Source: JBMNUL01 sp050946255
GTDB taxonomy: Bacteria > Actinomycetota > Coriobacteriia > Coriobacteriales > CADBOM01
Direction of reading: 5' to 3'
Assembly: GCA_050946255.1 (NCBI GenBank)
Contig: JBMNUL010000093.1
Span: 1 to 10,646, forward strand
Length of the DNA: 10,646 nt
Made by a program: the position numbers and the translations under genes. The notes under the pieces are model-generated. The model did no database searches. It was not told where the DNA came from and worked only from the letters and a program-made list of their open reading frames with translations. Shown here piece after piece: positions 1 to 6,158 of the stretch (positions are counted from its first letter, which is position 1; the number at the start of each line of letters is the position of its first letter).

Positions 1-80
1 AGTTGCTGTGCTGGTGTTACTCCGGAGCTTCACAGGTCCGCGTTGGACGTGATGAGGAGCTGCCTCATAGACGTGAAGTA

Positions 81-145
81 GCGCTATCGGGTTCTGAGGC
101 CCATCGCATTCCAACATTGCCCATGAGCGCTATCGGGCTCTGAGG
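81..145. repeat. Pair of near-identical 19-bp direct repeats downstream of the LysR gene
   Basis: The 19-mer GCGCTATCGGGTTCTGAGG at 81-99 recurs at 127-145 with a single change (T to C at the twelfth base). The copies are 46 bp apart start to start. Each copy overlaps the palindrome AGCGCT at its left end. The second copy ends three bases before the LysR stop codon (148-150). No third copy is visible at the same spacing to the left (around 35-53). The role is unknown; a duplicated protein-binding site or a short intergenic repeat is possible. Positions 1-80 hold no gene that I can support. Confidence 0.6.
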
Positions 146-147
146 GT

Positions 148-1083
148 CTATAGCCTCCTGCCCTTGTTCATCATGTCGAAGCTGTTCTTGTGGTGCCTTC
201 TCCTTAGCACGTCGAAGATCTCGTTGTAGACCTCCATATATTCATCTTCGAATATGCTGTTCTTGCGGAAGATGAAGCAGATCTCGTGCTTGACATCGAA
301 GTCCTTGAGCTTGATCACGGCAAGGGTTCCCTCTTCGATTTCCTTGTCGATGGCGGCGCGGTAGATGAAGGTGATGCCGAGGTTGTTCTGGAGCATCTGC
401 TTGATTGCACCGATGCTCCCCAGCTCGATCATGTCCTCAAAGGCGTCGATCGTGAACCCTCTTGCGGCAAGCTCGCGTTCCAGGATCTCCCTTGTGCCCG
501 AGCCCTCTTCCCTTGTTATGAGGGTCTCGGAGAAGAGCTCCTGAACGGTGCATCCTGCCAGCCTGTCGGCGATTTCCGTGGAAGCGGCGGCCACATAGTG
601 CCTCATGTCGAGGAGAGCCCACTCGTATTCCGACTTCGGGAAAGTTCCCTCCACGATTGCGAAGCTGATGATCCCGTCATCGAGCCTGTTCCTGAGCTCG
701 GTGGTGTTCCCGACCTGCATCTCGATGCGGCTTTTCGGATGGTTCGAACGGAGCTCCGGTAGAGCGTCGGCGAGCATGTACTCGGCTACGGCCTGTGTTG
801 CTCCGAACACATAGCTCTTCCGAGAATCGACCTGCTGCATCTCCTCAGTGAGCTTCATCTCGTCGTGTTTCATGGTAATGGCCGCGTCTTGCAGCATCTT
901 GCCTGCGGGCGTCAGAGTGATCTTCCTGCCGTTTCTCTCGAAAAGCTGGACGCCATAGGCATTCTCAAGATATTGGATGTGCTGGGTAACTGCCGGCTGT
1001 GTTATGCAAAGGTTTCTAGCTGCAGAAGTGAAGTTCAGCGTCTTGCATACTTCCAGGAACGTGTTCATTCTGAAATCTTGCAT
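148..1083 (-). CDS. LysR-family transcriptional regulator
   Basis: This is a 311-residue LysR-type DNA-binding regulator, the usual family length. Residues about 7-65 form the winged helix-turn-helix, with the typical run SAARNLCITQPAVTQHI followed by LE, LFER and LTPAG. A linker helix follows at about 66-90, and residues 90-295 form the periplasmic-binding-like effector domain. The segment TREEGSGTRE (residues 190-199) is typical of CysL/YeiE-like members, but the effector cannot be inferred. The frame is open back to an ATG at 1143, giving 20 more residues. I chose the ATG at 1083 because GAGGG lies just upstream, the LysR domain starts there, and the upstream ATG has no ribosome site. An internal ATG at 1068 is also possible. 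The gene is its own transcription unit with a promoter at 1167-1195. No divergent protein gene is visible as a target. Confidence 0.95.
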   Translation of the reverse strand: MQDFRMNTFLEVCKTLNFTSAARNLCITQPAVTQHIQYLENAYGVQLFERNGRKITLTPAGKMLQDAAITMKHDEMKLTEEMQQVDSRKSYVFGATQAVAEYMLADALPELRSNHPKSRIEMQVGNTTELRNRLDDGIISFAIVEGTFPKSEYEWALLDMRHYVAAASTEIADRLAGCTVQELFSETLITREEGSGTREILERELAARGFTIDAFEDMIELGSIGAIKQMLQNNLGITFIYRAAIDKEIEEGTLAVIKLKDFDVKHEICFIFRKNSIFEDEYMEVYNEIFDVLRRRHHKNSFDMMNKGRRL

Positions 1084-1166
1084 TTTCCCTCGATCTCCAG
1101 TGAAGAAAAATTTGAAAATTTCTCCCCAAAATCTTCTTTTCATCTAGCGTTAATTCGATACGAAAC

Positions 1167-1195
1167 ATAATAACATCGGTTTATTTAAATATCAA
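1167..1195 (-). promoter_or_regulatory. Sigma70-like promoter of the LysR gene
   Basis: Read on the minus strand, TTGATA (1195-1190, five of six to consensus) and TATTAT (1172-1167, five of six) are separated by exactly 17 bp within very AT-rich DNA. The predicted transcription start near 1160 leaves a leader of about 75 nt before the ATG at 1083. The surrounding AT-rich DNA with partial palindromes (about 1185-1209) would suit autoregulation by the LysR protein, which is inference. Confidence 0.65.
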
Positions 1196-1199
1196 AATA

Positions 1200-1205
1200 T
1201 ATAAT
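1200..1205 (+). promoter_or_regulatory. Possible divergent -10 element (TATAAT)
   Basis: A perfect TATAAT lies on the plus strand, back to back with the LysR promoter. The -35 position 17 bp upstream (1177-1182) reads CGGTTT and does not match consensus. If used, perhaps with an activator such as the adjacent LysR protein, it would start a plus-strand transcript near 1212. That transcript would run through the structured region at 1306-1442 to the hairpin at 1536-1571. A perfect -10 in AT-rich DNA can occur by chance. Confidence 0.3.
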
Positions 1206-1305
1206 TTAACCTAATTCAATGAGCGTGGTAAATAATCTAGTAACGGATTGGAAGATAGTTAAATAGGGTTTCATTAGGGTTTCCAATTCGCAAAATTTCG
1301 GATTC

Positions 1306-1580
1306 GCCTGTTTGTCTAAGTAGGGTATTTGGAAGCACAGGCAAGGCCACAACTGGTGAGGGGGACTTCCAGTTGGAGTGCGGAAAGCGCGTGGGCCTTG
1401 ATCCAGCGCAGCTGGACTGCAGAGCTGCTTCTGCGGGCTTCGTCTGCGGCGTCTTCAATGGGCGCGGTGGTCGATTGAGATGACAGTGGGGTCATCGAAG
1501 CCCTTACGGCCGCTACCATTAAAGTGCGGTCAAAATAGCGCCCGCCGTCGGATTTAAGACGGCGGGCGCTACCGTTTTCC
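1306..1580 (+). ncRNA. Candidate structured RNA (unrecognised) between LysR gene and operon terminator
   Basis: This region has no convincing gene but has unusually dense pairing. Stem CAAGGCCAC (1342-1350) pairs with GTGGGCCTTG (1391-1400, one bulged G) and directly encloses two hairpins: AACTGG/CCAGTT (1351-1356/1369-1374) and GTGC/GCGC (1378-1381/1387-1390). This makes a compact three-way junction. Further stems are CCAGC/GCTGG (1403-1415), CTGCAGA/TCTGCGG (1417-1436), GATGAC/GTCATC (1479-1496) and GGGCTTCG/CGAAGCCC (1435-1442/1496-1503), some mutually exclusive. Two stems contain G-U pairs only if read on the plus strand (A-C mismatches on minus), which favours plus transcription. The hairpin 1536-1571 followed by CCGTTTT could end it. 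I recognise no RNA family. An alternative is a decayed gene: a plus frame is open from 1259 to 1483 without a plausible start codon. Confidence 0.3.
1531..1571 (-). terminator. Intrinsic terminator after the flavodoxin/ferredoxin gene, probably the operon end
   Basis: A perfect 14-bp inverted repeat, TAGCGCCCGCCGTC (1536-1549) with its complement at 1558-1571, has an 8-nt loop. On the minus strand it is followed directly by TTTTG (1535-1531). It lies about 85 bp past the stop codon at 1656. Weaker T-richness on the other side (CCGTTTT from 1572) means it could also stop plus-strand transcription. Confidence 0.8.
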
Positions 1581-1655
1581 GTTGAAGTCCCGCTTGTGGA
1601 CCTTTATCTTTTCCGGGGCCGACCAGGAACTGCTCTCGGTGTCCCGGGATTTGGA

Positions 1656-3023
1656 CTATAACTCCACGTTCGGATTGACGTATTGGCCGTGTCCTCTGGT
1701 TTTCTCCCCATATTGGATTGCGAATTTCGGGCATCTGTGAAGGCATCCGAAACAGAGCACGCACCTGCCCTTTACCCATTTCGGCCTGTTGTTCTGGATG
1801 ATTATCGCACTGGAAGGGCAAATTCTCGCACATTGCCCACACCCAATGCAGGCAGTGGTCACAGTGAAATTAGAGGTCTTGCGGATCTTCTTGTAGACGC
1901 CCCTTCTGAAAATCGAGGCTGCCGCCGGCATCTTGTCAACGATGAAATCTCCTTCTTTGCGTTCTTCTATGTTCGAGATGACTTCGTCTATGATCGGCTC
2001 AGCCTCTTCGTTCGTCTCCCTCACGTCCTCTTCATCTGTGACATCAACTAGTGGCGTATAGTTGTCCTGCATCTTGACCCCATAGCTTGCCACCAGCTCG
2101 ACGCCGCTATCCTGCAGCGCCTTTGAGGTGGCCCGGCCTATCACGCCGGTGTTAGATCCGTAGGTTGCGACGAGGAAAACATAGGGCCTTGGCTTATGAG
2201 GCTCTGCCGTCTGGTTTTCGTTGCTAGATGGGTTTCCGTTTTCTTCGAATCCAGACTCATCAATGGCTGAATCGGCCGTCTCATCGGATTCTGTTGATTC
2301 CAGCGTAGCGTTTGGGGCTTCGATTTCTTCGGTTTCACGAGCGCTAGGGGATTCCTGTTCGGTGTTTCCAACCAGCTCGACGGAATCTAGGGAACCGTTT
2401 TGCTCGCGGGCATCCGCGGAAGACTCGGATTGAATCTGGGAATCTTCGGCGCCGGTGGGTTTCGAAGGGCTTCGATCTCCATCGTCAGCTTCGGGCCCGG
2501 CAGAGTCTTCTGATCCTTTGCCGTCTGAAGTTCCAGCGTTTTCCCCAGTTTCTGCTGAGGTTAGAGGCTCGGCAGACGCTTCGGGCTCTGCATTTTCCTG
2601 TAGCTCTTCCGAGACAGCCGTCTCCCCATCGTTTTTTGTCACCCCGACAACAGAAGAAGTACCTGCCGTGGCCTTTTCGGGACCTTCTGCATTTGCGGCG
2701 GAAATGGTTTGTTCAGCCGAGGGCGACCCGCTATCGCCATCTGAGGCATCTGAAGCGGAAGAATCCGGTTCGGACTCTGGGGAAACGGGTTCAGGGGTGG
2801 GGAAGTCGACGGTCAGGTCCTCGAGAAGATCCTCGACGATCGACGGGAGCCCGAATGCATATGTGGGCGTGACGATTCCGAGTATTTCCCCTTCTTCAAG
2901 CTTCAATCTCGGTTGAGAGTGCTTGGCGAGGTCCGCCATGTTGATGATGTTCTGGTCAGTTGCGGAGGCGATTCGCTCAGCAACGTATTTTGAGTTACCG
3001 GTGCCAGTGAAATAGAGAATCAT
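1656..3023 (-). CDS. EFR1-type flavodoxin/ferredoxin protein with a long acidic insert
   Basis: This is a 455-residue redox protein. The N-terminus (1-72) is the start of a flavodoxin fold: YFTGTGNSKYVAERIA is the FMN phosphate-loop signature and GIVTPTYAFGLPSIVEDLLEDL follows. The flavodoxin half resumes at about 280 with YVFLVATYGSNTG. The C-terminus carries two 4Fe-4S clusters of ferredoxin type: Cys392/395/398/402-Pro and Cys421/424/427/431-Pro. Such proteins (EFR1 family, normally about 250-280 residues) are presumed cytoplasmic electron carriers; the partner is unknown. Residues 73-279 are an inserted Ser/Glu/Asp/Ala-rich stretch with no predicted fold, so the protein is nearly twice the usual length. 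Both flanks are in one intact frame, arguing against a pseudogene. The start has AAGGA five bases upstream. It lies 93 bp after phoR on the same strand and may be read through from it; a link to phosphate metabolism is only inferred. Confidence 0.85.
   Translation of the reverse strand: MILYFTGTGNSKYVAERIASATDQNIINMADLAKHSQPRLKLEEGEILGIVTPTYAFGLPSIVEDLLEDLTVDFPTPEPVSPESEPDSSASDASDGDSGSPSAEQTISAANAEGPEKATAGTSSVVGVTKNDGETAVSEELQENAEPEASAEPLTSAETGENAGTSDGKGSEDSAGPEADDGDRSPSKPTGAEDSQIQSESSADAREQNGSLDSVELVGNTEQESPSARETEEIEAPNATLESTESDETADSAIDESGFEENGNPSSNENQTAEPHKPRPYVFLVATYGSNTGVIGRATSKALQDSGVELVASYGVKMQDNYTPLVDVTDEEDVRETNEEAEPIIDEVISNIEERKEGDFIVDKMPAAASIFRRGVYKKIRKTSNFTVTTACIGCGQCARICPSSAIIIQNNRPKWVKGRCVLCFGCLHRCPKFAIQYGEKTRGHGQYVNPNVEL
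2187..2807 (-). other. Low-complexity acidic insert inside the flavodoxin domain
   Basis: Residues 73-279 of the preceding protein are dominated by Ser, Glu, Asp, Ala, Thr, Gly, Pro and Asn, with almost no aromatic residues, no Cys and few Lys or Arg. I see no exact tandem repeat; blocks such as SAE, SED, ESTES and SSNEN recur loosely. It sits exactly between the helix DLLEDL and the strand YVFLVATYG, which are adjacent in ordinary members of the family. Strong net negative charge and lack of hydrophobic residues predict intrinsic disorder. Long opposite-strand open frames here are a by-product of the composition. Confidence 0.8.
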
Positions 3024-3116
3024 CTTGGTCCTTCAATCGACTGTTCTGTTTGTGTTGTGTTACTCGATTGTCGGCGAGCAAGATGATTCTATTACTATTC
3101 CGGTCATTTGTCGGTA

Positions 3117-4529
3117 TCAATTCTCGAATGTTACCTCGAAAATTGTTCCGCAGGGCTTGTTGTCATTGACAGTTATCACAGCATTGTGGAGTTGTGCGGC
3201 GTGTTTGACGATTGCAAGCCCGAGTCCACTGCCTCCGGTTTCCCTTGAACGGCTTTCGTCTACGCTGTAGAAACGTTCGAAAATCTTATCGCGCAGTTCG
3301 CGTGGAATTCCAATGCCGGTGTCCTCGACCCTGATGATTGCGCTGCCCCTGTTGTCGCGTGCCACGACAACTTTGACGTAGCCGCCCTCGACGTTGTACT
3401 TTATCGCGTTCTCGAGAAGGTTCCTCACCATCTCATCGAGCATGCGCTTGTTTCCCCTCACCTCAATTGGAGGACGCCCATCTATATCGGGGATGTCGAG
3501 TTCGATCGTGATGTTTCTGTGCTCCGCTGTGGAAGAGAGCCTGTCATATGCGGACCTGACAACGGCGGACAGGTCCACTATTTCGGACATGTCCACAACC
3601 CCTGGATCCGCTCCTGCATCGTCGAGGCGGTTGAGCACGAGCAGATCGTCCACGATCTGTTTCATGTGCTTGGACTCATCGTAGATCAGGCCGGAGAAAC
3701 GGCTGACATCTTCGGGCTTTGCAATTCCATTGCTGATGATCTCGGCGTAGCCGGAAATGACCGTCAACGGGGTTTTCAGCTCATGCGAAGCATTAGACGT
3801 GAAGCGTCTTCTCTCGGCGTCCTGTGCATCCAGACGGCGCTTCTGGTCGTCGAGTCTCTGCAACAGCGGCTCGATTTCCTTCGGGGCATCGTTTTTCGTT
3901 GGCTCGTCCAGGTTGATATCTTCAAGGGTGTGGCTAACTTTCTTTCCGACCTTCCTGCCAATGAAGATCGAGGCAACGATTCCGATGATGATTATCAGGA
4001 TGATGGGGCCAAGCGCGCTCGTGATGAACCCTGTTGCAGATGTCTGCGTCATCGCCAGTCTCAGAACCGAGCCGTTGTCGAGCCTCACGGCATGGTAGAT
4101 GGTTTCTTCTCTCAGGGTCGCGGAGTACCTTCCCGTCGTGCTCTCACCAGCCTGCTCGGCCTCGGAGAACTCCGGGCGCATCGAGTGGTTGTCCAGAAGG
4201 TCTACGTCTACGGCGTTGTCGTAGAGCACGGTGCCATCAGCGGAGATCAGCGAGACCCTTGTCCCAGGGGAAACGATCAGCGTGTTGTCCTGTAGGGCCT
4301 TCACAGCGGCGGAATCCGAGCCATCGCTGGCATTCAGGCTTTCGTTCAGCGATTCCGCTAGGATTTGGGATTGGGATTCAAGTTCTTCGACAGTGTACTT
4401 TTCGGTCTCTCCGTATAGGACGAGAGTGAGGGCGATGCCGAATACGACGAGGAGCACGGTCGAGACAATCAGCACTGTGCGTGTGATAACGCTTGAAATG
4501 CTATCTGATTTGAATTTTCCCGACGACAT
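3117..4529 (-). CDS. phoR: PhoR-like membrane sensor histidine kinase
   Basis: This is a 470-residue sensor kinase, the likely partner of the response regulator just upstream. It has a membrane segment at about 17-39, an extracytoplasmic region of about 125 residues (41-166) rich in acidic residues, and a second membrane segment at about 171-193. The HisKA dimerisation domain has the phospho-accepting His249 in SNASHELKTPLT. The HATPase domain has an N box NLLENAIKYN (370-379), G1 VEDTGIGIP (401-409), F box IFERFYSVD (416-424) and G2 GGSGLGLAIVKH (432-443). All catalytic motifs look intact. Position behind pst-phoU-phoB and the Pho box upstream of pstS support a phosphate-starvation role, with PhoU and the transporter feeding in the signal. 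The gene starts 65 bp after phoB with only a weak, distant AGG ribosome site, so expression may depend partly on upstream translation. I see no PAS motif. Confidence 0.92.
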   Translation of the reverse strand: MSSGKFKSDSISSVITRTVLIVSTVLLVVFGIALTLVLYGETEKYTVEELESQSQILAESLNESLNASDGSDSAAVKALQDNTLIVSPGTRVSLISADGTVLYDNAVDVDLLDNHSMRPEFSEAEQAGESTTGRYSATLREETIYHAVRLDNGSVLRLAMTQTSATGFITSALGPIILIIIIGIVASIFIGRKVGKKVSHTLEDINLDEPTKNDAPKEIEPLLQRLDDQKRRLDAQDAERRRFTSNASHELKTPLTVISGYAEIISNGIAKPEDVSRFSGLIYDESKHMKQIVDDLLVLNRLDDAGADPGVVDMSEIVDLSAVVRSAYDRLSSTAEHRNITIELDIPDIDGRPPIEVRGNKRMLDEMVRNLLENAIKYNVEGGYVKVVVARDNRGSAIIRVEDTGIGIPRELRDKIFERFYSVDESRSRETGGSGLGLAIVKHAAQLHNAVITVNDNKPCGTIFEVTFEN

Positions 4530-4594
4530 TAAACGTCAACCTGTTCCAAGACCGAATCTGATTATTGAAAAGGGTATTTCGGTGTGGGATAAGC

Positions 4595-5383
4595 TCACTC
4601 GGTGAGTCTGTATCCAACTCCGCGAACGGTCTCCAACATCGCCGCGGCATCTCGATTGACTTCGGAGAGCTTCTTCCGAAGCGTCTGCATGTGAGCGTCG
4701 ACCGTTCTGGTCTGGCCCACAACGCTGTATCCCCAAACTTTGTCGAGGATCTGTCCACGCGAGAGGACTATGCCGCGGTTCTCCATGAGGAAGAGGAGCA
4801 TCTGGAACTCCTTTCTCGTGAGGTTGACCTCCACGCCATCCACGCTGACGGTATGCCTGGGAACATCCAGGTGTATGGGGCCGGCATCGAAAACCTCGTT
4901 GTAGATTATGCCGCCTTTGTCAGTGCGGATCGGCTCTGATGGGATTCGCGTGTTGTCCTTGGCAGGCTGATTTGCTGTCGAAGCAGGGATCACTCCGTCC
5001 ATCGAAAGCGATGGAGCTCTCTTGGATCGCCTTAGAAGGGCATTTACTCTGGAGACCATCTCCATCATCCCGTATGGTTTCGTGAGATAGTCGTCAGCTC
5101 CGGCATCAAGGCCCGTCACCGTGTCGAACTCCGTGGATTTGGCAGTGATCATCATGATCGGCACGTCTTTGGTGTCAGGCCTGTTGCGCAGGTTCTCCAA
5201 AACTGAGAGCCCGCTCTCTTCTGGAAGCATGATGTCCAAGAGGAACAAATCGGGAATCTGGGTTTCCAGGGCCTTGTACATCTCGGATGGACGTGCGAAC
5301 CCCATGGTCTCATGGTCGGTTTGCGCCAGAGTGTATATGGTGAGGTTTCTGATCTGCTCGTCGTCTTCGAGGTAGTAAATCAT
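4595..5383 (-). CDS. phoB: PhoB/PhoP-type response regulator (OmpR family)
   Basis: This is a 262-residue two-component regulator. The receiver domain (about 1-117) has the acidic pair Asp7-Asp8, the phospho-acceptor Asp50 in LLDIMLP, Thr80 in MITAKS and Lys102 in YLTKPY. The C-terminal winged helix (about 165-262) shows the OmpR/PhoB pattern, with LTRKEFQMLLFLMENRG, VDAHMQTLRKKL and VRGVGYRL. A linker of about 45 residues rich in Pro, Ser and Ala joins them, which is longer than usual. I chose the ATG at 5383 rather than the upstream in-frame ATG (5431) because MIYYLEDDE is the canonical receiver start, its ATGA overlaps the phoU stop codon, and GGGAGAG lies upstream. Linkage to pst-phoU and to a kinase, plus the 11-bp repeats before pstS, indicate a phosphate-starvation activator. 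In Gram-positive naming it could equally be phoP or regX3. Confidence 0.93.
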   Translation of the reverse strand: MIYYLEDDEQIRNLTIYTLAQTDHETMGFARPSEMYKALETQIPDLFLLDIMLPEESGLSVLENLRNRPDTKDVPIMMITAKSTEFDTVTGLDAGADDYLTKPYGMMEMVSRVNALLRRSKRAPSLSMDGVIPASTANQPAKDNTRIPSEPIRTDKGGIIYNEVFDAGPIHLDVPRHTVSVDGVEVNLTRKEFQMLLFLMENRGIVLSRGQILDKVWGYSVVGQTRTVDAHMQTLRKKLSEVNRDAAAMLETVRGVGYRLTE

Positions 5384-6036
5384 CCTATGAGCTCTCCCTT
5401 GTATATTCCAACTAGGGAGTATTCTACCCATTCTGCGATGTTCTTTGCGTGATCTCCCACGCGTTCGTAATATTTTGCGATCATCAATGCGTCAACGAGA
5501 TCGGCTGCGAAGTCGTTGCCGTTCTGTATTGCAGACGTCACGTCCCACTTGACCTTGTCGAAGAGGTCGTTCATGTAGGAATCCTCCTCGATTACCATCT
5601 TGGCCTTGGTCCTGTCGCGGTCGACGTGAGACTGGACTGCATCGTGGACCATGGAGATGGAGTGGCTCCCCATGGCGCGGAGATGACCTGAGAGCTCGCT
5701 GTCGAGCGGGCCGTCAAGGGTCATAGCGATCTCGGCGATATCGGCGGCCTGGTCGCCTATGCGCTCCATATCGCCAACCATCTTGAGCGATGCGGAAACT
5801 CGTCTGAGGTCTCCGGCCACGGGCTGTTGGGTGAGGAGGAGCTTCATGCAGAGCCCCTCTATCTCGCGCTCCAACCTGTCAATGTCGTCGTCTCCCTCGA
5901 TGATGCTGTTGGCCTCCTCTTCGTTCCTTGTCTCCATGATACGCACAGCGGTCATGAGCGCCTCTTCAGTCGAAGAGCCCATGACCAGCATCTCAGCGTT
6001 CAGCAACTCGAGTTCTGATTCGAATACCGACCTCAT
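5380..6036 (-). CDS. phoU: Phosphate signalling protein PhoU
   Basis: This is a 218-residue, all-helical PhoU of two repeated three-helix bundles. Each repeat has its metal-binding helix, visible as ERIGDQAADI (91-100) and ERVGDHAKNI (191-200). PhoU sits at the cytoplasmic face of the Pst transporter and represses the PhoR kinase when phosphate is plentiful. The frame runs back to an ATG at 6081, adding 15 residues with GAGGG close upstream. I prefer the ATG at 6036 because MRSVFESELELLN matches the usual PhoU start and AGAAAGG precedes it at about ten bases; the longer form cannot be excluded. The stop overlaps the phoB start (ATGA), implying coupled translation. It is separated from pstB by a stem-loop. 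Confidence 0.93.
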   Translation of the reverse strand: MRSVFESELELLNAEMLVMGSSTEEALMTAVRIMETRNEEEANSIIEGDDDIDRLEREIEGLCMKLLLTQQPVAGDLRRVSASLKMVGDMERIGDQAADIAEIAMTLDGPLDSELSGHLRAMGSHSISMVHDAVQSHVDRDRTKAKMVIEEDSYMNDLFDKVKWDVTSAIQNGNDFAADLVDALMIAKYYERVGDHAKNIAEWVEYSLVGIYKGELIG

Positions 6037-6100
6037 CCTAGTCGAACCTTTCTGTTGATCTGCCAAATCTTCCAAATACATTCTCCCTCTGGGATATGAC

Positions 6101-6158
6101 GGCTTCTCCTAATGGGCGTCAATCCAAGGGCAGACCGGCCCATTAGTCGGCTTGGAGC
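6101..6158 (-). other. Stem-loop in the pstB-phoU gap
   Basis: A perfect 9-bp inverted repeat, CTAATGGGC (6109-6117) and GCCCATTAG (6138-6146), is separated by 20 nt. A weaker outer pairing (GGCTTCTCC with GGAGCC, 6101-6109 and 6153-6158) could extend it. It starts right after the pstB stop. No T-run follows on the minus strand, so it is probably not an intrinsic terminator. It could protect the pstSCAB message or set a step-down in expression before phoU-phoB-phoR. Confidence 0.5.

Noticed and set aside
81..145. CRISPR-like repeat-spacer-repeat
   Set aside because: Only two 19-20 bp copies, one mismatch, no third unit at the same spacing to the left, and no cas genes in the window.
1316..1519. 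Minus-strand 67-residue open frame between the terminator and the LysR gene
   Set aside because: It starts just after the intrinsic terminator, has no ribosome site and no family resemblance; the DNA is better described as a structured intergenic region.
1519..1842. Minus-strand 107-residue open frame overlapping the ferredoxin end
   Set aside because: It overlaps the second 4Fe-4S motif region of the real gene in another frame and extends through the terminator.
2455..2916. Plus-strand Ser/Pro-rich open frame opposite the acidic insert
   Set aside because: Both strands stay open here because the insert uses a biased codon set; only the minus frame joins intact flavodoxin and ferredoxin segments.
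3519..4295. Plus-strand open frame of 258 codons opposite phoR
   Set aside because: Shadow of a kinase gene with all catalytic motifs on the minus strand; no ribosome site or recognisable domain.
6101..6158. Intrinsic terminator between pstB and phoU
   Set aside because: A stem is present but no T-run follows it on the minus strand, so I describe it as a stem-loop only.
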